From Aquilaria yunnanensis (lineage: Eukaryota > Streptophyta > Magnoliopsida > Malvales > Thymelaeaceae): DNA of 64,000 nt. Shown piece after piece: positions 32,438 to 44,300 of the stretch (position 1 is its first letter; each line of letters starts with the position of its first letter). Location: positions 86,159,501 through 86,223,500 of the forward strand of contig CM077595.1 in the NCBI GenBank assembly GCA_039654915.1, written 5' to 3'. The notes under the pieces were generated by a model that was given only the letters and a program-made list of their open reading frames with translations, was not told where the DNA came from and searched no databases. The position numbers were made by a program, and so were the translations under genes.

Positions 32438-33982
32438 AGAATAACAGTTTGCCCCCTTAAAGTGTACCCTAAATTACACTTTATCCCATCATATTTCAAA
32501 AACCTCTTAAAAGCTCCCCAAGGTTTTAAGAATTTTACACTTACCTCCCGACATTTATTTTTTTAATATTAAAACCAATGGATTAATTACTCTTTGAGCC
32601 CTAAACTCTAGTTCTTGTTTAAGTTTTCTCTTTAACATATAAATTATTTCATTACTTGTCTTTTTCAAATAATATAATATAAAACATCTTTATATATATT
32701 GTTTCTTTCAACGTACCATCTTCCAATTATTTTTTCTTATATTGTCTATACATTTTTTATCTTTATATTTTCATTTTTTTAAAATATTTATAATTAAGGA
32801 TATTATTTTTATTTTAAAATTGATTGTAGTTATTTATTTATTTATTTCTATTTAGAAGCTTTACAAGCATCCTCATTTTTTTTCCAAAACTTATTATGAT
32901 GACTATTAAATCTAAAATTGAAGAAATGATAAGACTTATATTTACAATAATATACATACTTCAAAATTGCTTTCATTTCAATTAATTCATAATTAGTCAT
33001 TTTTTAACATTTTAGTTTTATATATTCATTCATTAATTAATTGTTTTGTAAGAATGTCTCGTTTAACAAAATGCTTATTGATTATTTAACAATTTTTGAG
33101 GTGCGTAGATGGATACCAATTATAACTCCATGACATCATTTTTTATGTTGAATAAAATTGAGATCGCTAAAATATTATTATTTTTTGGTTACAATTTACC
33201 AACTTTTCACATTTATATTCTTCTGAAAAATATTTTTTGTCATTATTTTGGCTCAAGAGATTGTACTATTCAATGAACAACATTGCCCATTGTTTTATTC
33301 TATTTTCTAGCTGTCACCATTACTCTAAAGGCTAGTGTATTTTTTAGTTAAGCAAATCAAGAAACATTTTACTAAATGAGAGTTTCTTAAAAAATATTTA
33401 ATTAATCACTATATATATATATATATATATAATATTACATTAAAATGCCCATATGTTTTATTAACTTGAACAAAGTGAATTTTAAAGTTTCCATATTATT
33501 ATAAAATAAGCCATATCATTTCTTTGATTTTTGCTTTAATAGTTACCATTACAAGTTTTGAAAAAGGTGAATGAGATAGAAAGTAACAATTAATTTTAAA
33601 AATTAAAGTGACATTATTAATTAGATGTGATTAAAAAATTGAAAATATAAAAGAAATTACATAAACAATGAAAAGCAAATAAAAACTGAATCATAAGAAA
33701 AAAATAATAGGGTAAGTAAAAAAGGAACAATACATATAAATATATTATGCCATTTGAAAATAAAAATAAATGATGAAATAATTTATATGTTAAGGAGAAT
33801 ACTTAAAAGAGAATTAGAAGTTGGGGTCTCAAAATATAATTAATCCATTGATTATAAATTTCAAAATAGACAGCAGGGGATGAGTATAAGTTTTTTAAAA
33901 CCTCAAGAGGCTTTTACAAAGTTTATAAAATGAGAAGGGATAAAGTGTAATTTAGGATAAACTTCGGGAGACAAAATGTAAT
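32438..33982. mobile_element. Long-TIR non-autonomous element (MULE-like)
   Basis: About 250 bp at 32438-32690 recurs inverted at about 33710-33982, with strongest matches CCTAAATTACACTTTATCCC, CCAATGGATTAATTA and AACATATAAATTATTTCAT. The interior is AT-rich without an ORF and holds an (AT)n run at about 33412-33430. Long, diverged TIRs without coding capacity suit a Mutator-type non-autonomous element. Ends are approximate and the target duplication is not clear. Confidence 0.65.
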
Positions 33983-34480
33983 TCATGTTAAGATTTACCA
34001 TCAACCACCATCAAAGACATATCACCAGTCTGATCGAGGGTGACATTATGTTACTAAATACTTTAATACTTTAGTTCAATTAAAAGATATACCAAATTCA
34101 ATTACGTTATATAACAGAAGATTCTTTACTAAATACTTTCCTTTCTAGCGAAGTTATGATTGAATATAGAAACTTTCTATATACAAATGACTATAAATTA
34201 TAAACTAAATTAACTAATAAATTTTTTCTCCTTGCATACAAATGAAGAATTTCATTGACCTGTGTGTGAAAAACAGCAAACATATTCGATGCAAAGACAT
34301 CATTTAGAGTTCTAAATACCATAATGTGAAATTAACACATCTGCCAGCAAAGTTCCTCGACATGGACTGAACTCGAAATGATCAACTCCTCCAATTCCAT
34401 GCCTAAAGACACCAGTTTTCTTCTTTCTCGGGTGAGGGAGTTGGTACTTGAAGCTGTTCTCTAACCACAAATAGTTGCTA

Positions 34481-36062
34481 CTACTCTGGGACAGGCCAAC
34501 TCATAACTGCCTTGGGTTGCACGGTGCTCCCAAATCCATATCCTCCAATGTTCAAGTTTAAACCTTCTGCATTGTTGTATTCGTAATTTTTTGGATCTCC
34601 CACATAAGGAAATCCTTCAATCGATGGATTTGGTACTGAAGGAGATCCATCCCATAGCATCTTCTCCGTGAGATCAAGGGGATATTGGGAACCAAGATAA
34701 ATAACAGGCATGTAGGAGTATTTCTTCATGCTCTCATCAACCAGGCCTTGTGATTCTGCTCCATATGCACCCATCTTGGACTGCCAATTCGGCGATTGGA
34801 TAAGTCCTTGTTGTAAGTTGAATGAAAATGAGGGATTCTTTGGAGCAATATGTGCTAAAGTTGGTTCCTGGATCAGATAAGCCTGGTCTGATGAAGGATT
34901 ATTTGGAGCAAAGAGTGCTAAAGTTGGTTCCTGAATCTGATAAGCTTGGTCTAGTGAGAGATAAAGTTTCTGCAATGTTCAAGCACACTGTTGGTGAGGA
35001 ACTGTTGGGTTTCAACAGACGTTACAACTCTGTTGCAGTTAACAAACCTGTGAAAGGCTTGAAACGTTTTCCGTTGCTGAACTCAAATGTCCAACGGTCT
35101 CCCTTGGCTGAGCCCCTATATAGATGGAAGAGGAGAAGTGAGAACCCAAAAGAGAGAGGACACAAACCATTTCAGAACTGAAAAAGTCACTACCATTTCC
35201 AAGTACTTGAAAGTATGTTGTAGGCTGTTCCTTTGTCCTAGTCAGTTTTGGCCTCTTCAGAATTCCTGAAGAATCATTGCTTTTCTCTTCATTCCTGCTC
35301 CTAATTTCCTCTGGCTGTTTCCTTTTGGTGTCATAATGATCCGCCTTCTCTTGATACAAAAGCCATTGCTTTTCTCTACCCTCTCCTAGTGCAACACTCT
35401 TCTGGGGTGATGCACATCCAAAACCTCGAGCAGCCAACCTGCTGCTCTGCTTCCAAACAAATGCGAATTGCCACATGTTTCTCAAATCACTCATTTTAAC
35501 AGGTTTAACAAGATAGTGCACCGCTCCCTTGAAGAGGCCACCCAGCACGGCAATCTCATCGTTATCAGCAGACATGACTAACAAAAGAACATATCAGAAT
35601 CATACCAAAGAAACTTCTCTAATGCCTTTCGATAAACTAGTGTCGAAGTTAGGTGAACAGATGCTTACGAACTACAGGCAGCTTAGACATCTCCCTCAGT
35701 GTCTCCAAGAGCTGATACCTGTCCATGTCTGGCAAGCGGCCATCAGCCAGGATAAGGTCAAGTTCATCCTCCTTTTGACGGATGGTACTGAAAGCATCTG
35801 CGGCTCGTGAAGCAGTCAAAACTGCAATAGAAAAAAACCCGAAAAAGCCAATACCATTAAGTATGCAACACCCTATCGACATGGAAATCCAAAGCAAAGT
35901 GACCGTTTCTGCTTATCAGCATCAGTTAACTGCATACACACCGCTATATCCACAGCGGCCGAGCATCTTCGATATAATGGTGAGACATGTTGAACTACCA
36001 TCAACAAGTAGAACACTAACACCAGCAGGAGCATATACGCTAGGATTCGTTAGCGTGGACAT
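34481..36062 (-). pseudogene. Type-B response-regulator-like gene with eroded GARP domain
   Basis: Exons on the minus strand: 36062-35942, 35821-35669, then one starting at 35578. These give a receiver domain: VSVLLVDGSS (canonical DD is DG), LILADGRLPDMD with the phospho-acceptor Asp, VLMSADND, and Lys in LVKPVKMSDL. The linker is basic and ends GILKRPKLTRTKE where the GARP/Myb DNA-binding domain should begin. Beyond it the GARP region (about 35200-34970) is broken by stops and an apparent deletion, though HRFVN-like sequence is recognisable. A last exon 34969-34481 begins KLYLSL, as after the usual SHLQ intron, and stays open for 162 codons. Type-B regulators are nuclear cytokinin-response transcription factors. 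Either a decayed pseudogene or a pseudo-regulator lacking DNA binding. Confidence 0.7.
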
Positions 36063-37199
36063 AATTATAAGCGAGTATGGTGAAGCCGAAAACGAGTGGA
36101 ATTTATTATGCAGGTTACCTTGAGGGAGGGAGATGCACAATGGTACATATTTATAGATGAAGCATGGGTTTGTAACCGAAAATGTTTGCTGGAAGATACT
36201 ATAGATTCCTGCAGGAATTTAGAGTGACAACTAGCGTGTACTGGAGCCTCATTGGTGCTAATGAGAGCTTGCCATGTACAAATACTGCTGGAGTTCCGAG
36301 GCTTTGCAGACAGTAAAATGTACTAAATATTGTTAAGGCTTCGAGTTACCTTCCAAGATTTAGACTTTATCCCCCCCTTCCAGAAAAGAAAGAAAGAAAG
36401 AAACTGGTTGTCTGATTTGACTGGAGTTAGGTTGCGGTCTCTAAAGTGCTGACTAAGTTTCCATATTAGCGCGGGTAAAATTGTTGGGTCTGAGGCGTAC
36501 CATGTTTAAGATTCAGTTCACAAGTCCCATAGGAATGGCCGAAATATCCTATATATTTTAGTCGTTACCAGCAAAAGATTTCTGATGTGTTAGGTATCGG
36601 ATTTGGTCCCTCTTTACCCCCGTCGTGCACTTGGGAGTATTACAAGAAATGATTAAAAAAAGCCAATTTCTTAAGTATTTTATCTTATATACGAAAACGG
36701 AGATTTTTTTTTTTTTGGCACAAATTCTGGACAACTACAAGATTTGTGGGTAACATATAAAATAAACCGACGCACTCGCAATGAGAATTTAGATCTGATA
36801 AAGGCTTTTATTGGGAAACGGAGACGGAAGAGAGAAGCCCAGAGTTTTGGGCCCAGAAAAAGGATCAAGATTGCTCTTCCTTATAAACAATAAATCTCTC
36901 GGGTCAGGCCCACGCCATCATTTTGTTAATTCGCCTACAAACCCCTAAGCTTTGATGAGAGTTACAGATGGTGCCTGTGTTTTGAAAAGGGACAAATAGA
37001 TTGCCGTGCCAGTGCTTGCTGAACCATTTTCCTTCCTGTCGCAGCTTCACTACACACCAACCTTCAACAACCTTACCCAGCTTCGTAGCTTTATCTTTAG
37101 ACTCAGCATGTACAAAACCTATATTACTTTTACCTCAAACCACTCGCTGGCTCTAACCTGTAAAACCAGTGCATGTGATAAAAATGCAAGATACCTAAC
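36063..37199. other. Intergenic between the response-regulator-like gene and GEN1; no gene seen
   Basis: It holds an (GAAA)n-like run near 36390-36405 and no ORF with a recognisable domain. It probably includes the promoter of the minus-strand regulator and the 3' UTR of GEN1. Confidence 0.5.
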
Positions 37200-40100
37200 C
37201 TAACCAGAAAATCTAATGAAAAGGGGAATAAGGTGGATCCTTTCAACTGTCCTCGCCAAACAACAGGCGTCTTCGGACAGCCTTGGAATAGTTGGAACTA
37301 GAACCCTTCCTCTGCATCTTAAGGCTTTCCCTCTTTTAGATTCTTTCAGTTCCTGCAAATTTTCAAGTGAAAATTTCGCACCAAAGGAAACGGAGTGCAG
37401 TAACTAATAGTTGATACTATTTATAGACAGCTCCCATCATTTTGTACTTTTGTGACAGAACTAAGCCATTAACTTCTGATGAAGGCAAGCAGAAAAAAAA
37501 ATCTTACTGTAATAAAAACATGTGGAAGAAAGAGAGTGAGCGAGGTGGGAGAGAAATTAAGGAAATACCTTCTCCTGTAAAAATTTGGCAACTTCTTCAG
37601 GAAAAGCTGAAAGAAGCAACTTCATATTTTCATCTGTCAACAGATACCAACTTCCATCTTCAACATGAATCTGGAGCTCAACCGGCTCTTCCAAAAAATT
37701 AACAGGCTCATCATCAATTTCTATAATCTCTTCCTGCTGCTTGCTGGAGTCTACAACTTCAGTTGAACTTAAGGGACTGCTAAGTGAAGGTGCGACTTTC
37801 TTCCACTTGACCACATAAAATTGATGTCCATACCTTATCTTCACACGTTGAATTGAATGAAATTCATATTGCCCGTGTAATAGGCCCTTGCTAGGATTGG
37901 CAGCCATTTCTCTCAGATAAACTGTGGACAACATAGGAAGCAACCTCTGCCGGATGAATGATGGCTCCCAAAGTTGATGAAAAACCAAGAAATCAACCAA
38001 CATCTCAGTATCTGGGGATCTCCAAGATAACGAAGGGCCATGGTCTGTTAACTTATTGAAAAGACATCAGATCAAACTTAAGATATTCTCCGAATCATGT
38101 ACATAACTGAGAAATTATTGCCCAAAGAAAACACATGAAAAACTAGATCATGTGTAAAGGAATAAAATCACAAGGTACAAACAAATGATTTGTCTATGAC
38201 AAAAAATTCTGGTATGCATAACTAAAACCTCCATAAGAGCAGTAAGATGACAAAAAATCAAAATAACATTAACAGAGAGGTCAGTGCAGAAAGAGTGATG
38301 AAACCAACCAGTAAGCTTTCTGTTGTTGTCATTCAAATACATTTTGATGATCTCGTCATTTGGGAAATTTGGCTCCAACATAATCTTATTGGAGACCTTA
38401 ATCCACCAACTTTCATGCTTCTTCTCTTCTTTTTCTCTTCTCTTCTAAAGTTCAAGGAGCATATTGCCGTTAGTACATTGTTACAGCATAATATAAAATA
38501 AATATAACAAGAAGAATCAAGCATAAGTATGAAAAAATCAATTTAAGCAACCAGCATACTGAATAGTTGGAACTTTTAAAAGAAAGGGAAAAGCAATGAT
38601 GCTAGGCGGTCAAGGAGAAATTTTACCTCGTCACAGTAACAGCAGTTGCATGAAAACCCATCTGGCTTTCTTTTGCAACTTTCACCATCAGCAGTACCAC
38701 AACATTCACACGAAGACTTTAGATGAGTCATCTTGCTACCAGGATGCCCGCAGAAAGTACAATGAGGACTCTTTGTCCTTGGGGAGCTCACTTCCATAGG
38801 TTTAGTATTACTCCCAAGTAAAGGCGCATTCAGGTTCCCAATATCACATAATCTGCAAAGAAGTATCACTTGAAAACTCACTGCTTCGCCCAAAAATTGA
38901 AAATCACTAGAAGTTTTGCAACAATAGGAAGAAAAATTTGATAATCCACTTGACCCATAATGTACGTCCCTTTTGCATTTTTTTTTTTTTGGTTAAATTA
39001 TGAATGAAGTACCCCTTGAGCATCTTAGCTATGTTTCTTCAAGGTTACCAAGATTAAAAAAAATGTGATTTTCTAGGAAAAGGGTTAATAACTTTGAAAG
39101 GGGACATATGGAAAAGGGCCACATATTTTGGTACAAAAAAACTAAAAAAGGGATACATTTTTGGACGAGGGAGCATTTAAAATGGATAGAATTCAACCTA
39201 TCTAAAACCTCATCTTCACTATATTTGCGGACAAATTGAAGAGCTGTATCAACACCAATTCCTTGCACGCCTTTGAGATCATGGTCATTCCCAACCAAAA
39301 GGGACATTGCTATCAAATGTTTCCTCTTTAATGCAAGACCAGCTTCAATATCTGACATATGGTAGCATTCTAATGGTTCCTGCAGGCAATTAGATTCTCA
39401 AGCAAGCCACAGAATTAAAACCAAAGAGGAAAAATACTGTAATGAAATCAAAAAATGGAGAACAACGAGGCTGTAATGAAGCCACAGGGTAATGATCCTT
39501 TGCTCGCAATTTATCAATCTCTCTACATCAGAATTTCAAAACCAAACTAATGGTAGGCAATAATTTTTCACTTTCACACTGACCACCAAATTGACCAAAA
39601 ACAGGTTTTTTTTTTAACAGATAGAAGACAGTTGATATAGATAGATATTGAGAACAGCTTCATATCACATGTTATCTTTGGAATTAGGAAGTTAGCTACC
39701 CAAAACCACAACCATGTAAATGATTTTCCGGTAAATTGCAACTAAATTACTTCCAGTATAACTTGCAACATTCATCAAATTGGCATTCAGTAGTCCACTG
39801 ACTGAATCAAATCTTACTTACTTTTGAATTAGGTCTGAGGCATTTGATTACACATATAGCACCAAACAGGAATGCGTCACTATCAGCTGTGATGCAAGCA
39901 TCTACAAAGCCATTTTTATTTAACTCAGCACATAATGCCTCAGCCTCCCCATCTGCTTGTAGGACAGGCATTCCAAACAGTTGAAGAAGTTCCTGTAAGA
40001 TGTTAAGCAGAAACAAGAAATTATTTGCCAAGAATTGGTTAGAATACATGGCAAACTAAAGATATAACCATCAATGAATGAAAAACAAAATCACCCTAAG

Positions 40101-41073
40101 CTCACCCAGGGATTCTTATCCAGGGTGCCTACCAACCACAGATGAACTGTGAAATCAACAATTTCTACAAGAAAACAATAATAAATGCTGAACTAGGAGC
40201 AAGGGCCACATCTACCACTACTTCACAGACTTAGCAGCAAGGTCAGAATTATACAAAATTTCAAGAACATGAGCGATAAGAAACAAACAGACAGAATTTG
40301 AACCAGGTTAGGATAGGAGGAACTCACAACACACTCTTTAACACATTTTGAGAAGGCCCAGTTCCTTTCAACTGAGACACCATCTTCAACCACTGGCGTA
40401 CTCAAAGAATTTTTGCCGGAGAATCTCAAATACCGTTCAATTCTTGCCTGAGATTTCAATGCCGATGGAGTTCCATCAACAACAAAAACCGGATAGGCTC
40501 CAAACTGCAGGAACAGGCCAAACCATTATCTTACTCTCACCCTGAAACAGGTATACAACACTCTAAAATTTGACAGCTACTAGCTTGTAGCAAAGAAGTA
40601 AGCCTAATTCTAAAAATATAATTTCCATTTTTCAGCACCTAGATGAAGTGTGTTAACAAAGTCGCGGGGAATCGTAAAGGTTCAGCCTTTAAATACAAAA
40701 AGCGCACAAGCCACTAACTTCAAAAAGCTAAACCTTTGAATTTCCTCAAAACTTAGCACCCAGGAATTCAAATTCCAAGAACCGGAACAACTACAAGAAA
40801 TCTTCAATTGTTTGAAAACCGGAAATGGAAACTAAGCAGATAAGAGACGAGAAACAACCACTAAAGAAATAGTACTACCTTGGAGAAGAGATTAATGGTG
40901 CGGAAGAAAGTGAGCCTGAGGTGGGGCTTGCGAGCAAAACCTTTAATGGCTGTCTCGTTCTGAACAATCCAGTAGGAGAGATCGACAGCGACCCGTTTGT
41001 CTCTCAAGTAATCGAACCCTTCGGTTCGGGCATAGGGTTTAAGCAGCTCCCAGAATTTTCCCCCAACACCCAT
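37200..41073 (-). CDS. GEN1: Holliday-junction resolvase / flap endonuclease GEN-like 1, 8 exons, 571 aa
   Basis: Exons on the minus strand: 41073-40879, 40504-40328, 39992-39822, 39379-39198, 38852-38627, 38444-38309, 38044-37569, 37352-37200; GT-AG junctions and phases are consistent. The product is a nuclear Rad2/XPG-family nuclease that cuts Holliday junctions and other branched DNA. The XPG-N domain starts MGVGGKFWELLKPYA with VAVDLSYW and VFVVDGTPS. The XPG-I domain has ADGEAEALCAEL and ITADSDAFLFG. The H2TH region has LVGNDHDLKGVQGIG. All catalytic acidic positions are present. Exon 5 has a Cys-rich insert (CTFCGHPGSK through CNCCYCDE) that I recall from plant GEN1. Exon 7 holds the chromodomain-like VKIRYGHQFYVVKW. 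Distinguished from paralogue SEND1 partly by adjacency to PFC1. A hAT element lies ~310 bp upstream of the ATG. Confidence 0.93.
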
Positions 41074-41386
41074 CAATTTCGCTCTTTTTGGAAATTGAAA
41101 ACGGCAGAAAGAGAGAAACAAAAACCCAAAAAATAAGGTTTCAGAAGTCAAAGGAAACCTACACCTACTGCCCAATTCACTGGAGCGGGCAAAACGAGAG
41201 GACGACAGGCGAGCCGTTGCAGTAGTGTGACTGTGTGAGCTTGATAGCGAGCGAAAGTCGAAAATTTTCGTTTTTGGTGCCGTCATGCTCCGGTCGTTGA
41301 CATTGGACTCGGGGTCGAACCATAACCGGGTCAGCCCCAGATATGAAAATTTCTGCTAAACCCAAGTGATCAAGCTTTCTGACTTC

Positions 41387-44300
41387 TAGTGGTCGCCAGT
41401 AGGCAGACCCAACCTAGGCTCAATCAGGCTTGGATTAGGATGTCCAGACCTGAATACCCGATTTCTACTAAAAGTGTTTAAATATATTATGAAATATTAT
41501 TATATTGTAATTTCATCAAACATATTTTTATTTGAGAAAAAACATTACCATCGGTATAAATTTTATTAATGAAAAAGCCAAACAATGCTTACATCATTTG
41601 AAACGTGTCTTTCACTTAAAAATGATCAAAACGTTCTAGAAAAAAAACCAAAAAATAAAACCTAAGATCTGTGCTTCATAGCATAATCAGATTGATTATA
41701 ATATAAAAATTGCAATGAAAACCTACAATCTACTTTTGTGCCTTGTCATTAGAGGGAACCTCATCATCAGAGCTCCTCATGTCTTGCTTCCTTAAAGCAG
41801 CAAGGACCCAGTCCCAATTGCAGAACCTCAATAGCCTCCGGTATGAGTCTTGCCCGTTTCTTTGAGATGTTTTTTTTCCCTCACTAAAGGCAACTTCAAA
41901 GATGATGGTAGAGACCAGAACTGTCAAGATCTCTTATACCAATATAAAAAATTCATGGATGCACCATGTGGATATACACCCGGTTAAGAGACGTGAAAGA
42001 TGTAGTTATTTTGGGAGAATATGGAAACTTGTTTTAGCTAGGATAATGGCCACAAGTAGGCCATAAGTGTGATCTATTTACCATTAATAAAATATTTAAA
42101 ATGGATGTAATCCATATCAATTTGAATTGCAATGATTCCCTCCTTCACCCATTTTAAACTCTATTTAACCATTATATCAATTTTTTTATATAGTTTTATA
42201 ATTTCTTTATTTGTTTTCCAATAGTTGGTATAACATGGTTTTTAACTTGAACGAAAGCCCACCATTTGAAGATAACTCTATTGGTGCTCAAGGGGAAAAA
42301 GACATTGGGGAAGTAAATTATGTATTTGATGAAGATAAAAATTGTGGATTAAACGTTCAAACTTTCAGAAAGAGGAAAAAGGTCACTGACGATTGTATGA
42401 ATCATGGAGAAAAATCAAAAGGTTTTTATTTAATTGATATGTATGTTTCTATTACACTGTATGGCATTATGAATTTTTGTTTTTTGCAACATGCAATCCT
42501 AAAGAAGATGAACAACTGGATATCGATAGTGATGATGGGGGAGTAGGAGTTGATGAAGGTTAAAATATACACATATTTTCCTGGCAATGTCGTGGAATCT
42601 ATAAATATGTTGTGAGAAACTATGTATATATTGTGACAATTTAGGATAGGGTGTTTGAATTCTGTATGAAATTGAGTGAAACTTTGTCTGCAATTTGTAT
42701 ATAACTGGGCGACATATGCATTTAACTATAAACCATATGTATTAAACTATGATATAGTTGTAAGTTAATGATTGTTTACATTATGATCCATACAACTAAC
42801 ATCCATCAACCTTCACAACAACATCATACATAATAGAATTCTCTAAAAAAACCCAATGTATTAAACTGGATATCAAACATATTTATCTGGAAATGCAATG
42901 TATCATTTTGGAATTCCAAAGTATCATACTATACATTGCTTTTATTAAATTGGAAATCCTTTGTATTATTCTGGATATCCAATGTATCATTCTATACACC
43001 CTTTGTATTAAACTATGCTACCACATAATACATACAATAATCATAATTGAAACCCCAACAATACATTCCAAATGTATCAAATTGCACCATAAACATATCA
43101 TTCCGAAAAAGATTTGTTTCTTTTTTTCTACTCATTTAGATTGATACATATAACACTCAGATAAATACAGTTCACGCTCATATCCATACATGCTTTACAA
43201 TTGGACCCATACAAACTTTGAACGTAAAAAACGTACACCATAACATAACCTATTTCATATATCCCATCTGATAATGATACCCATACACAACACACACACA
43301 CACACAAAACAAACTAAATCCATTTAAATCTAATATGTATACATCATACCCAAAACTCCAAAAACAATTTACAAAAGTATCAAATTAGAATACAAATGTA
43401 TTAATGCGTAAGATATTGTGTTCCTCCTTTGTTGTCATTCAGATCAATACATCTCTCACTCAGACGCATACATCTCAAACTCAGATTATTACATTTCACG
43501 CTCAGATCCTTACATGCGTCAAAATCAAACTCATAAAGCTTTGAATCTCATAAACCCACACCCTAACACAATCTATTCGCTCAATCCCAACTCATAATCA
43601 TTTCCATACAGAACAGACACAGAACAATACAAACTAAATATAAAAAAAAATCGCATATCAATTGACAAACCTAGCCACCTTCAACTGATTTAACACCTCT
43701 ATCTACTTGACCCAACCCCACAACACAAAACCCATCCCAAAATGATACATAAAAAGTCTTATTCTTACCTTCGCAAAAATCGCACAATCCAGTCATGTTA
43801 TCCGACCTCTTTTCTTTCCTCCCGTTTGCAAGGCTCCGTCATCTCTATTGTGATGCCTTTCCACTTGTATAGCCTTCTTTTGGACAACAGTTTCAGCCGA
43901 CGGACTAAAGTATCAAACCAACGGGCGGCGCAATCTCTGCTTTTATTTCTCTTTTAGTGAAGCTAGAGTAGATTTTAGAGACGCATATATCATCGGTTTT
44001 AGGGTTGTCACACTATCATGAAGTTTTTGTATGAAAATAGGACTCATTAAAGGTAACTATTTGATAATATCCCATATTTTTCACGCATTTTTAAAATTAT
44101 TTGATGGAAGAGAGGTTAATGACGCCAATTGCTATATATACACCAAGTGTATATTCTCTATTCTCTGCAAATATAGAATAGATAAAAAATCTTCCTGTCT
44201 TATTCTTTCACCACTTGAGGATGTCTTTCTCATTGGTTTCAAATGAAGTACGAAGATAATCATTTCATTTTGCCAATCTCAGGTTTGTCGTTTTCAGTCG

